A DNA stretch of 64,000 nt, from NCBI RefSeq assembly GCF_014518315.1, contig NZ_JACVEL010000014.1, forward strand, positions 1 to 64,000, written 5' to 3'. The stretch comes from Taishania pollutisoli (GTDB lineage Bacteria; Bacteroidota; Bacteroidia; Flavobacteriales_D; Crocinitomicaceae). Below, one piece after another: positions 28,250-39,358 of the stretch (the stretch's first letter is position 1; each line of letters opens with the position of its first letter). The translations under genes were made by a program, and so were the position numbers. Under the pieces are notes generated by a model, which searched no databases, was not told the DNA's origin, and saw nothing but the letters and a program-made list of their open reading frames with translations.

Positions 28250-30157
28250 TTATTTTTTGCGGTTCTTCATTTGCTCCTGTTGCATTTTTTGCATTTGCTC
28301 CAAACGCTCCTGGAACTTGGATTTTTTCTTTCCTCCTCCGTTGCCTGCAGCGGCCTTTTTCTCAGCCATTTTTGCTTTCAGCTTGTCTTCGTCAACAAAG
28401 AACTTTTTAATCGCAACCATCATCAGGATCGAAATCAATGTGGAAACGAAGTAGTAATAACTTAAACCGGAAGCATAGCTGTTGAAGAAGAAGATCATCA
28501 GGAACGGGAAGATGTACATGATGATTTTCATATTCGGCATTCCCGGTTGTTGCGGTGTTTGCATGTTTCCACTGTTGATGATCGTATAGATCAATGTGGT
28601 ACCTGCCATCAATAACGTAAACAAACTCACGTGATCACCGTAGAACCAGATGTTGGTTCCGAAATCCCAGATAGAGTCATAGGAAGACAAATCCTCTGCC
28701 CACAGGAAGGACTTTTGACGCAGTTCGAATGTTGACGGGAAGTAGCGGAATACCGCCAGCAAAATCGGCATCTGGATCAGCATCGGTATACAGCCGGACA
28801 ACGGACTCGCTCCGGATTCCCGGTAGAGTGTCATCATTTCCATTTGCTTTTTCATTGCGTCTTCCTGCTTCGGATACTTTTTGTTTAATTCGTCAATTTC
28901 CGGCTTCAGGATGCGCATTTTTGCAGAAGAGACATACATTTTCCACTGAATTGGCATCAGGATGAATTTAATGATCAATGTCAGCAACAAAATGGCAATA
29001 CCTGCAGAAAGTGCAAATGATTGTGTCAGCATTGAAAACAACGGTTGAACGGCATATACGTTGATCCATCGGAACAATCCCCATCCGTAGTTCAGAATGT
29101 GATCGTACTCTTTGTCGTATGACGCCAGCAAGTTGTAATCATTCGGTCCGAAGAACCAGTCCATCGACATGGATGCATTGTCTGTATTAGAAAGATCCAA
29201 CATCAATGTTGAAGAGAAATCTTTCAGGTTGGTCCACTGTTTTTCATGACCTTCTCCGTATGTTTTTACTTCAAATTCAGTTCCTTTTTTCACGAATGGT
29301 TTCTCCGGGTGAAGAAACGATGAGAAGTAGCTTTGTTTGTAAGCCACCCATTCAACTGCATCTTCCGCTTCCTGGTTATCAGCTGCCATTTCGCTCAGGT
29401 AATCAAAACCTTCTTCTTTGTAATTCAGACAGATCGTAGAAACACGGCGTTGCTCCATGAACAGCCGCTCTGTTTTTCGGTAAGCGACATCCCAGTTCAA
29501 GCCTACATTTTTCGGGTTGACGTCTCCACCTAATCCTTTGATATTGACCGTGTAATTCAGGTCATATGTATCATCCGATAAGGTATACTGATTTTGGATG
29601 GTCTTTCCGGGAGCAAGTTCCGTTTCAAAAACAATTGATTTTTTTGTTTGTGTTTTGATGTGAAACGGAAGATTCCCGGTTTTGATTTTCTTTCCGTTCA
29701 TTTCAAATACCAGCTGATTGACAGCATCACCACTCTTAAACAAAGCCAACGGAGTAACTTTCCCGTCATTCTTCGCATAATCGGCGTATGTTTCATATTC
29801 TTTCAGCCAAATTGAAGCAACAATACCACCTTTCGTGTTGAATGCCACTTTGTATTTGTCGTTCTCCATGTATACAAGAGAATCTGTTACTCCTGTTTTT
29901 TTCGGAGCAGTGTTTTGAACCGAATCGAGTGCATTTGCAGAAGTGGAGTCCTTCCCGGCTGTAGCTGTCACAGCCTTTTCAGCCGCATCCTTTTTTTGTT
30001 CTTCCGCAATTTTCTCTTTCTCCTTTAATAAGGCTTGTTCTTTTTTTACCTCTTCAGCGTGCTTTGCGCGCTCTTCAGCTGATGGTTGGTTAAAAATCGT
30101 AAAAATGGAAAAAATGGTTCCGATTAATACGAGTCCGATGATGGTATTTCTATCCAT
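28250..30157 (-). CDS. yidC: Membrane protein insertase YidC
   Basis: 635 residues. It begins with MDRNTIIGLVLIGTIFSIF, the YidC signal anchor, then a charged linker rich in K, E and A, and a large periplasmic beta domain (about 90-350). Next come the conserved insertase core with MPIQWKMYVSSAKMRILKPE (the cytoplasmic loop after TM2) and further helices, and a basic tail ending KNRKK. It inserts inner-membrane proteins alone or with Sec. It follows pyrG by 21 nt on the same strand. A transcript from the pyrG promoter probably carries both. Confidence 0.96.
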   Translation of the reverse strand: MDRNTIIGLVLIGTIFSIFTIFNQPSAEERAKHAEEVKKEQALLKEKEKIAEEQKKDAAEKAVTATAGKDSTSANALDSVQNTAPKKTGVTDSLVYMENDKYKVAFNTKGGIVASIWLKEYETYADYAKNDGKVTPLALFKSGDAVNQLVFEMNGKKIKTGNLPFHIKTQTKKSIVFETELAPGKTIQNQYTLSDDTYDLNYTVNIKGLGGDVNPKNVGLNWDVAYRKTERLFMEQRRVSTICLNYKEEGFDYLSEMAADNQEAEDAVEWVAYKQSYFSSFLHPEKPFVKKGTEFEVKTYGEGHEKQWTNLKDFSSTLMLDLSNTDNASMSMDWFFGPNDYNLLASYDKEYDHILNYGWGLFRWINVYAVQPLFSMLTQSFALSAGIAILLLTLIIKFILMPIQWKMYVSSAKMRILKPEIDELNKKYPKQEDAMKKQMEMMTLYRESGASPLSGCIPMLIQMPILLAVFRYFPSTFELRQKSFLWAEDLSSYDSIWDFGTNIWFYGDHVSLFTLLMAGTTLIYTIINSGNMQTPQQPGMPNMKIIMYIFPFLMIFFFNSYASGLSYYYFVSTLISILMMVAIKKFFVDEDKLKAKMAEKKAAAGNGGGKKKSKFQERLEQMQKMQQEQMKNRKK

Positions 30158-30178
30158 GTATCTGGTTTTCTTATTGAT

Positions 30179-31852
<1,674 letters not shown>

Positions 31853-32033
31853 TTATTTAATTTGATCACCTGACTGTGAATTTTGTCCGATTGACCCGAA
31901 TCAGTAACTGGGAGGAAGAAAGATACTCCACTTTCAATATTTATTACGAAGCCTTGATAATTGAACATTCATAATTCTCCACTCTCCACTTTCAACTCAC
32001 AACTTTTTCACTTCCCAACTCTCTCAAAAAAGT

Positions 32034-32041
32034 TACTTTTG
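32034..32041 (+). promoter_or_regulatory. -7 box of the amidohydrolase gene (TACTTTTG)
   Basis: TACTTTTG is a perfect -7 match 15 nt before the ATG at 32057. Transcription would begin close to the start codon, which rules out the longer in-frame start near 31961. Confidence 0.55.
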
Positions 32042-32056
32042 CAAAAAAATAAACAC

Positions 32057-33688
32057 ATGATCCGATTGCTCATTTCCTTTCTTATCTGCACATCACTATT
32101 TTCTTCCTGCATGAAAGCAGAACACGCCGATTTAATTATTCACAATGCTGTAATTCATTCCATGGATGAAAAATTGACTGTTTATGAAGCGATGGCAATT
32201 CGTGACGGGAAAATCATAGAACTGGGACCCGAGCGACAAATTTTAAACAAATATTCGGCAGATGAATTTGTAGATGCCGGAGGGAAAGACATTTATCCGG
32301 GGTTTACCGATGCGCATGTTCATTTGTTATTGGCAGCTAAACAGCGGATGGGAGCAGATTTGTCGCAATGTAAATCACTGGCGCAACTGGTAACGGATGT
32401 TGAAATTTATCAACAGAGAAATAACCAAAAAATTATTGTCGGACAGGGGTGGAACGAAGGTGCATGGAGAGATAACTCACTGCCGACCAATGAACGGTTG
32501 AATGAAGTATTTCCCGAAACTCCTGTGTGCCTGTTCAGAAATGACGGACACACAGCGTTAGTGAATGAAGCGATGCTTCAATTAGCCGGAATCAATGATC
32601 AGACGCAGATCAGCAGTGGTGAAATCATGAAAAAAGATGGTAAATTAACAGGTATTCTTACTGACGAAGCGATGGAATTGGTTAAAAAGAAGCTCCCCGT
32701 ATATTCTCCGCAGGAACTCAAAGAAAAAGTGATTGAGATTCAAAATGAATTGCTCATGTACGGAATCACCAATGTGCATGATGCCGGATTGGAAGCGGCA
32801 GATGTAGAAGTGATGAAAGAACTCATCGACGCGGGGCGACTGCAAATTAATCTGTACGGAATGTTATTACCCACAAAGGAGAATATTCAGTTTGCTAGAA
32901 AACATGGGGTTTATGAGCACAAAAACCTCACGATTCGCAGTTTCAAAGTATTTGCTGACGGATCGTTGGGAGGTAGGGGGGCTTATCTGAAAAGTACGTA
33001 TTCGGATGATGCGCATTCCCATGGGCATACAACTGTTTCCAAAGAAGAATTGGATGAACTCGTCCGGTTGTGCCAGGAACTGAGGTACCAGTTAAACGCA
33101 CACGCAATTGGTGATGCGGCTGTGAAAATGGTGCTGGACGCATACAAGAATGTTTCAAAAACGAACCCGGATCACCGATGGAGGATTGAACATGCCCAGA
33201 TTGTTTCTCCGGAAGATATGCCGCTGTTTATGCAATATGGAATCTTACCTTCTGTCCAACCTTCACACGCTGTGAGTGATTATTTGTTTGCCGAAAAACG
33301 ATTGGGAGCGGAGCGTCTGAAAGGAGCGTATGCATACAATTCATTATTGAATACAACAGGCATGATTGCGATTGGAACAGATTATCCGATCGAAGACATG
33401 AACCCGTTCAAAACAATTTACGCTGCTTGCACACGTAAAAATGACAAGGAAACTCCCGCCGGTGGGTTTTTACCTGAAGAAGCAATTTCGTTGGATGATT
33501 GCCTGAGAGGAATGACGGTCTGGGCGGCACTTGCAGGTTTTCAGGAAGACAGAATCGGGAGACTGGAAGCGGGGATGGATGCTACCTTTGCTATTTTTGA
33601 GCGGAAGATGAACCTGTCATCAAGCTTTCAGCAAAATTTTTCATTGCATACCTACATTAACGGGAAAGAGGTTTACTCGGCAGAGTAA
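32057..33688 (+). CDS. Amidohydrolase-family lipoprotein (YtcJ-like)
   Basis: About 543 residues. A lipoprotein signal (MIRLLISFLICTSLFSSC) anchors it in a membrane. The body has the amidohydrolase 3 plan: ADLIIHNAVIHSMDE, the metal motif TDAHVHLLL, GQGWNEGAWRD, a KVFADGSLGGRGA region, LNAHAIGDAAV with a metal His, WRIEHAQ, and IGTDYPIEDMNPF near the end. Relatives hydrolyse N-acyl or cyclic amides; the substrate is unknown. A strong hairpin follows. It is a single-gene unit. Confidence 0.9.
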   Translation: MIRLLISFLICTSLFSSCMKAEHADLIIHNAVIHSMDEKLTVYEAMAIRDGKIIELGPERQILNKYSADEFVDAGGKDIYPGFTDAHVHLLLAAKQRMGADLSQCKSLAQLVTDVEIYQQRNNQKIIVGQGWNEGAWRDNSLPTNERLNEVFPETPVCLFRNDGHTALVNEAMLQLAGINDQTQISSGEIMKKDGKLTGILTDEAMELVKKKLPVYSPQELKEKVIEIQNELLMYGITNVHDAGLEAADVEVMKELIDAGRLQINLYGMLLPTKENIQFARKHGVYEHKNLTIRSFKVFADGSLGGRGAYLKSTYSDDAHSHGHTTVSKEELDELVRLCQELRYQLNAHAIGDAAVKMVLDAYKNVSKTNPDHRWRIEHAQIVSPEDMPLFMQYGILPSVQPSHAVSDYLFAEKRLGAERLKGAYAYNSLLNTTGMIAIGTDYPIEDMNPFKTIYAACTRKNDKETPAGGFLPEEAISLDDCLRGMTVWAALAGFQEDRIGRLEAGMDATFAIFERKMNLSSSFQQNFSLHTYINGKEVYSAE

Positions 33689-33694
33689 GCAACA

Positions 33695-33729
33695 AAAAAC
33701 TCCTTCACTGATGCAATGAAGGAGTTTTT
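33695..33729. terminator. Bidirectional terminator between amidohydrolase and adhesin
   Basis: AAAAACTCCTTCA (33695-33707) pairs perfectly with TGAAGGAGTTTTT (33717-33729). It sits between two converging genes and has T runs on both strands. Confidence 0.85.
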
Positions 33730-33752
33730 GAGGATGTAGTAGTTGTTATTTA

Positions 33753-36700
33753 TTATCTCAATACGTTCACATGTCCTGTCAATGTTTTTCGGTAATCGAT
33801 GTGTGTTGCTTTTACAGCCATTTTCCAGGTGTATGTTCCGCTTTGGACCAGGGAACCATTATAAGTACCATCCCATCCGACAGAAGGATCCTTTGTTTCA
33901 AAGATCAGTTCTCCCCATCTGTTGAATAACTGAAATTCAAAATTGAACCGATCGATTCCGTTTGTATAGATAAATAACGATTGATTGAATTCATCTCCGT
34001 CAGGAGTAAAGGTGTTCGGAACGTAAATCATAATATCGTCCAGTACAACTAATTCTTTGCACAACGTGTCGGAACAGCCTGCATCCGAATATGCGATCAG
34101 GCATACAGTGTAATGAGCGGTATCGGAAGGAAGCGTTAAATCGAAATGCGGATCACTTGTCGAATAAAAATAACCGGTGGATAAATCTGAAATCTCCCAG
34201 TAGTATGTAGATGCACCCCCGGAATAGTTGATAAAATCGATGTCCGTGTCAAAAACAGTCGGATTAATTGGGTTGAAACCAAAGTCAGCTGTCGGAGAGG
34301 CTTCCGAATAAATGGTTACGGTTGTTGAAGAAGTACAACCGGAATTGTTTAATACTGTCAACTGATAAATCCCCGCACACAAATCAGGGAATACTCCCGT
34401 CGTATTGGTCATTCCGTTTAGTGAGTAGGATGTAGCATCTGGTGTGGTTGCAACAATGGAACCGCTGCATACTTCAGAACAGCCGTCCTGTGTAACAGAG
34501 ATCGTTCCGATGTCGATTTGACTGCCTGAATTGATTGCAATAGCTTGTGAAGCGATACAGCCATTTGCATCCGTAATCATCAGTGGATAATTTCCTGCAC
34601 ACAACGAATTTTCTCCGGTTCCGTTGGAAGGAGCTCCATTGAATGTCTGAATCAATGGTGCTATCCCACCTTGTACCTGCCAATTTGCAGTTCCGTCACA
34701 CGCATTTTCACACGTTTCAGGAGTGGTCGCATATGTAAGTGTAAGTGCTGCTGGTTCTGTAATCAGGACTGTTTGCGTTGATAAGCAATTCGCAGCATCA
34801 GAAACAATTACGGTATAGCTTCCCGGAGATACATTGGAAAAAGTACCTGTTGCGTTGGTTGCTATAACCGATGTGCCGGCAGAATATGCATAAGTGAGCG
34901 GAGCAGTACCATTTGCCGTTACAGTAATCGTTCCGTCGCCTTCACCAAAGCAACTGATGTTGGTTGAGCTGACCGCAGTGATAGCGGGACCTGAGTTATT
35001 AACAAGATTAACCGTCAGTTGGTCGTTGCAAACGCCACTTCCGTCTTGCACCTCAATGGTGTAGGAGCCTGCCGGGAGCCCGTTGAAAACAGAAGTGGTC
35101 ACAGGTGTGCCTCCGTTGATGATGTACTGATAATTGCCGTCTCCACCAGATGCACTGACTTCAATGGACCCGTTATTTTGATTGCAATCCGGAGCCGTGG
35201 TATTGACGGTTTGTAACGTCACATTTCCTGCGGTAATGGTCACTGCCGGACTGGTCGCTGTACATCCGTTTGCATTGGTAACGGTTACGGTAAGACCTGT
35301 TTGAGCCGTAGCTGTAATTGTTTGTGTTGTTTCTCCGGTGGACCAGGAATAATTCGTATAACCGGTGCCTGCATCCAGTATTACTCCCGTTGAATTGCAA
35401 TAGCTGACATTTCCGTTGATAATTGGTGTCGGATTGACCAAAACAGTAACGGATTCTGTATGTGAAGCAGCACATGAACCTGTTCCGACAGTATATTGCA
35501 CTGAATACGTTGTTCCTGCTACTCCGTTGGAAATCACTCCTGTGGAAGCATTAATCGTAGCTCCGTCTGTTGACGCAGGACTAAATGCAAATGTTCCTCC
35601 TGATGTTGCAATTCCTGTCGGTCCGTTCGTTGTTCCAAAACAGAAATCATTGAATGAAAATGAAGCATCCTGAGAAGTTGCTATGTTGACAGTAATCTGT
35701 TGCGTCGTGAAACAGGTCGGATCATTCGGGTCTTCAATGCGCACCCAATATGTACCGGAAGTGGTTACCGTTGTTGAAATCGTTGGTCCGTCATTCTGTG
35801 CATCTGCTTGGGACGCGTGATAAGACAGTGTTGCCGGTTGACTCGCCGGATCGATCGCGTTTGCAAGGTTCAATGTTGCAGGTGCACATGCTGTCAATGG
35901 ATTGATGGTAACCGCCGGTGGAATGCATCCCCCGCACGGATCAACCGTAATGGCAATTGTTTCAGTATGTGTCGGGCAGCCAGGGTTGGAGTTTGCAACC
36001 GTCAAAACATAATTGGTGCTGTTGGTCGGACATGCCTGTGTGTTGATATCATTCGGATTGGAAAGTCCCGTTGTCGGAGCCCACGTTGTTGTAACAGGGG
36101 CATGGATCGGAGGGTCATCAAAGGTAATGCTCCAACCGGTTAACATTCCGCCTCCGATTCCGAATCCCGGGGAACTGAATGTCAGCGTCCAGACCCCGTT
36201 CGGATCACATCCGTTTAAATTTGAAAACGGTTGATTCGGAGCCCAGGGACCTCCTGCAGGAAACCCTCCTCCGATTCCTGTTCCTCCCACCGGCACAAAA
36301 ACAGTACTGTTGTAATTACCCGTAGCGGAATTCGCAGGAGCAAGGACAATCTGGCAACCTCCCGGAGAAGTCAGTGTAACGGTAAATCCGGACGTATTGA
36401 TGTTACATGTCTGACCAATACCGATTTGTGAACCATTACAGTTACATCCTGTAAATGAGGTACAAATGAATGTTCCTGAAAAATTAAACCCGTTGATGGT
36501 TACGTTCTGAATCAATCCATCGTAAATGCTGCTGGAATTAATTCCCTGAACATTGATATTGACGGAAGTTGATGTTGAAACAACTAACTCAAATTCGTTA
36601 TTCTCATAAGTCTCAATCCCTCCCGGATCCAATACCTGGAAAGCTGTTCCTGTGATATCCGCACAATCTCCAACGCAAATAGTCGTGGGGTTTGCGGTAA

Positions 36701-37547
36701 CATCTACCCCATAGACCGGATCCAAAACAATAACTGTTACATTTGTCGTGCATGTTTGTCCTGTGCCGGTAGTAATTGTTACGGGGTAAGTCGTAGTCGT
36801 AGTCGGCGAAACCGGAGTGGGGTTTGCTCCTCCGGAATTTCCCGTTCCGTATGAATATCCGTCGTGTCCCCACACAACTTCCGCGTTCACATCATTCTGT
36901 ACAATCTGCACGTTGTCAATTCCCCAGTGATCGTATTGAGCTCCTGAATCGGCTGTCTGGTGCCAGCGGAACATGGTATTGGAGGTAATGGCTGCGGCAG
37001 GAATCTGGAAACACCAGTTATTCCAGCTGGTATAAGGTGTATTGTATCCACCGTCCGGATCAAAATAATGAATGGTTGTCCAGGTTGTGCCTCCATTTGT
37101 AGAGTATTGGAAATAAACTCCTTCATTCGGTTCGTCCGGCCCTTCACAGGGGGCATTTCCACCTTGTGTAGCAAACAATAAATCAAAACAGATCGTTACT
37201 CCCGCAGTTGCGGAAGAAATATTAAAGGGAGCGGATGTCAGTGTCCGGGGTACACTCGTATTGGCATCCATCCAGGCATGCGGCGTTCCGTCTACACCTC
37301 CCGGAGAGCAAGGGTTGGAAAAGCTGGTTGCTCCTGGTGTGCCGCTCCATCCCGGACCGAATCCGGAGTTAAAACTTTCATTCATGACCACTGTTCCGGA
37401 ACCGATTCCGTAAGCAGTTAACGTAGTGCTCTGTCCGCAATAAATTTGAGTCGGATTTGCTGTTGCTGTTATTTCGCATTGTGAATGAACGGAAAATAAA
37501 GAACTAAAACAAAAAAAAGCAGAAATAAGAGGGGTGTTTACTTTCAT
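33753..37547 (-). CDS. Large T9SS-exported adhesin with gliding-motility C-terminal domain
   Basis: About 1264 residues from the ATG at 37547, giving a signal peptide (MKVNTPLISAFFCFSSLFSV, cleaved near HSQ). Then comes a jelly-roll region about 30-230 resembling Reelin-type repeats (ends DHWGIDNVQI), a P-domain-like part (GVWTLTFSSPGFGIGGGMLTG), Ig-like stretches and several SprB-type repeats (SCFGEGDGTITV; PGSYTVIVSDAANC). A type B sorting domain ends the protein (IYVPNTFTPDGDEFNQ, FNRWGELIFE, GWDG, SGTYTWKM). It is probably exported and fixed to the cell surface, where SprB-like proteins help gliding or attachment. Cysteine pairs are common, suggesting disulfides. Confidence 0.88.
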   Translation of the reverse strand: MKVNTPLISAFFCFSSLFSVHSQCEITATANPTQIYCGQSTTLTAYGIGSGTVVMNESFNSGFGPGWSGTPGATSFSNPCSPGGVDGTPHAWMDANTSVPRTLTSAPFNISSATAGVTICFDLLFATQGGNAPCEGPDEPNEGVYFQYSTNGGTTWTTIHYFDPDGGYNTPYTSWNNWCFQIPAAAITSNTMFRWHQTADSGAQYDHWGIDNVQIVQNDVNAEVVWGHDGYSYGTGNSGGANPTPVSPTTTTTYPVTITTGTGQTCTTNVTVIVLDPVYGVDVTANPTTICVGDCADITGTAFQVLDPGGIETYENNEFELVVSTSTSVNINVQGINSSSIYDGLIQNVTINGFNFSGTFICTSFTGCNCNGSQIGIGQTCNINTSGFTVTLTSPGGCQIVLAPANSATGNYNSTVFVPVGGTGIGGGFPAGGPWAPNQPFSNLNGCDPNGVWTLTFSSPGFGIGGGMLTGWSITFDDPPIHAPVTTTWAPTTGLSNPNDINTQACPTNSTNYVLTVANSNPGCPTHTETIAITVDPCGGCIPPAVTINPLTACAPATLNLANAIDPASQPATLSYHASQADAQNDGPTISTTVTTSGTYWVRIEDPNDPTCFTTQQITVNIATSQDASFSFNDFCFGTTNGPTGIATSGGTFAFSPASTDGATINASTGVISNGVAGTTYSVQYTVGTGSCAASHTESVTVLVNPTPIINGNVSYCNSTGVILDAGTGYTNYSWSTGETTQTITATAQTGLTVTVTNANGCTATSPAVTITAGNVTLQTVNTTAPDCNQNNGSIEVSASGGDGNYQYIINGGTPVTTSVFNGLPAGSYTIEVQDGSGVCNDQLTVNLVNNSGPAITAVSSTNISCFGEGDGTITVTANGTAPLTYAYSAGTSVIATNATGTFSNVSPGSYTVIVSDAANCLSTQTVLITEPAALTLTYATTPETCENACDGTANWQVQGGIAPLIQTFNGAPSNGTGENSLCAGNYPLMITDANGCIASQAIAINSGSQIDIGTISVTQDGCSEVCSGSIVATTPDATSYSLNGMTNTTGVFPDLCAGIYQLTVLNNSGCTSSTTVTIYSEASPTADFGFNPINPTVFDTDIDFINYSGGASTYYWEISDLSTGYFYSTSDPHFDLTLPSDTAHYTVCLIAYSDAGCSDTLCKELVVLDDIMIYVPNTFTPDGDEFNQSLFIYTNGIDRFNFEFQLFNRWGELIFETKDPSVGWDGTYNGSLVQSGTYTWKMAVKATHIDYRKTLTGHVNVLR

Positions 37548-37952
37548 TTTTAATAGATTCAAATAATTAGTGTTGTTATTTTATTGTACGGTTGAGTTTT
37601 TTATTTTTTCGGGAGGAAAATTGATCGGATTCCTGTAAAAGAAAGAGGAATAAAATGCAATGAATGGAGAATGTTCCGGAAAAAACAATTGGATACCGAC
37701 CCGTTTTTGCTGTTTCTCCTTTTGAGAAACGTGAAAGAATGAAGTAGAAGTATGCGTAGTCAATACAGCTGTTTTCATTAATAGATGTAATTCAAATTCA
37801 CAATAATAACGCAGGTATTTCTAAAAGGCTGCATGAAAAAGCAGTGTTTAACGAAATGACGATCCGTTTGTTAAGAAAAAAACATAATTACAGCAGGACT
37901 GCTCCATTGATGCTATTTTCGTTAGTTTTGTTGTTCAAAATAGTTGAAACAA
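37548..37952. other. Intergenic region between adhesin and ABC-2 permease
   Basis: Divergent control region of about 400 bases. A weak -7-like TATTTTCG lies near 37916 on the plus strand. A 65-codon minus-strand frame (37581-37778) has no ribosome site or recognisable motif and is not called. I see no RNA or repeat here. Confidence 0.4.
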
Positions 37953-38777
37953 ATGCATAAAACCATTATTAAAGCAGGTAAGAAAAGTATTTTCCCCGAT
38001 CTGAAAGAGCTGATCCGGTACAAGGATTTATTCCTGACCCTTTCCTGGAGAGACTTTAAGGTACGTTATGCGCAAACAACCATCGGATTGGTGTGGGCAT
38101 TTTTACAGCCGGTTGTCACCATTATCATTTTATCCATGGTTTTTGGTCAGTTTGTTGGGGTAGAAACACCTGTTCCGCATTTGTTATATACTGTTTCAGG
38201 AATGAGTATTTGGGCGTATTTTGCCTATGTGTTAACCAATTCAGGTAATTCAATTATTGCAAATCAGGGGATGGTTAAGAAGATTTATTTTCCCCGGTTG
38301 ATTATTCCGTTGTCCAAGGCAATGGTCGGATTGATTGATTTCGCAATTACATTCCTGATTCTGATTGTACTCATGGTGTATTATCAGGTGATGCCGTCAT
38401 CGAATGCGTGGCTGGCTCCTGTGTTTATTTTGATCGGAATGCTGGCAGCGCTTGGGGCCGGAATATGGTTGAGTGCATTAACCGTTCGTTACCGCGATTT
38501 TCAACATGTTGTTCCCTTTATTGTTCAGATCGGGTTGTATGTGACTCCGGTTGCTTACCCGGCTGAGTTTGCGGTGCAACATTTGCCGAAATGGGCTTCT
38601 ACCTTGTATTTTCTCAATCCGATGGCCGGTGTGATCCAGGGATTCCGATGGTCTCTGTTTGGTGGCGAAGCCCCGGGAGGACTGTTTTGGGTGTCTCTGA
38701 TCATGGTACTTTTTCTATTTATTTCCAGCTTGTTTTACTTCCGTAAAGTAGAAGACGAAATGGCTGATTACGTGTAA
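37953..38777 (+). CDS. ABC-2 type transporter permease (polysaccharide export, Wzm/TagG-like)
   Basis: About 274 residues from the ATG at 37953; a TTG three codons upstream is weaker. After a cytoplasmic start (DLKELIRYKDLFLTLSWRDFK) it has six predicted helices, with VRYAQTTIGLVWAFLQPVVT and VTPVAYPAEF-like segments typical of Wzm/TagG permeases exporting O-antigen or teichoic acid chains. No ATPase partner lies beside it in the window. The neighbouring gene is a small unknown protein 12 nt later, so the ATPase is probably elsewhere. Confidence 0.88.
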   Translation: MHKTIIKAGKKSIFPDLKELIRYKDLFLTLSWRDFKVRYAQTTIGLVWAFLQPVVTIIILSMVFGQFVGVETPVPHLLYTVSGMSIWAYFAYVLTNSGNSIIANQGMVKKIYFPRLIIPLSKAMVGLIDFAITFLILIVLMVYYQVMPSSNAWLAPVFILIGMLAALGAGIWLSALTVRYRDFQHVVPFIVQIGLYVTPVAYPAEFAVQHLPKWASTLYFLNPMAGVIQGFRWSLFGGEAPGGLFWVSLIMVLFLFISSLFYFRKVEDEMADYV

Positions 38778-38789
38778 TAAAAGGATTCG

Positions 38790-39209
38790 ATGAAAGTCAG
38801 TTGGCAGGGATTTTATTGTTATAATATTGAATTTGACAAGACAGAGCAATATGGTTTTACCATCGATGCTGAATTTGTAGACGGAAGTTTTCGCGGTGAA
38901 TTCTCGGAAGATGAATTTACAGGGATCACGGGGGAGAAGGGAACGGTGAAAGGTTTTATTGATGAATACCACATTTCTTTTGTGAAAAAATACCCCTTTC
39001 AATACGATGAACTGGAAGATGGTTCTCTGTTTTTCGATTTTGAAGCGGAAGGACACGAAGTAGTTTATGACGGAACCTTTAATCAGGAAACAGGCACATG
39101 GGAAGGAGAGTGGGAGATACTGGTGGAAGAGGTGAAGATCAATGATGAAGAATCTGAACAATATTTTGACAGAGGTTCCTGGAGAATGAGAAGGGTGACA
39201 AGTCAATAA
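38790..39209 (+). CDS. Conserved-looking protein of unknown function
   Basis: 139 residues, acidic, with no signal peptide or membrane segment. The sequence alternates short strands and glycine-containing turns (DGSFRGEFSEDEFTGITGEKG; GTFNQETGTWEGEWEI), like a small beta-rich domain. It begins 12 nt after the permease stop, so it is likely co-transcribed. No family is recognised. It may bind a ligand or act as a cytosolic accessory protein; this is a guess. Confidence 0.6.
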   Translation: MKVSWQGFYCYNIEFDKTEQYGFTIDAEFVDGSFRGEFSEDEFTGITGEKGTVKGFIDEYHISFVKKYPFQYDELEDGSLFFDFEAEGHEVVYDGTFNQETGTWEGEWEILVEEVKINDEESEQYFDRGSWRMRRVTSQ

Positions 39210-39358
39210 CTTCATGAATGAGGTTATGCAACTCTCACCATTTTGTATTCGTATGTTAAAAAGTTGCGTTTAATCAACAAGAATATGTTTTGAATAAATG
39301 AGGAAGGAAAAGAAAATTTGAATGTCATACCTTTCGTTTAAATTCAAAACATTTACTT

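Noticed and set aside
37581-37778. A 65-codon minus-strand frame upstream of the adhesin
   Set aside because: No ribosome site, no recognised motif, and it lies in the adhesin control region.
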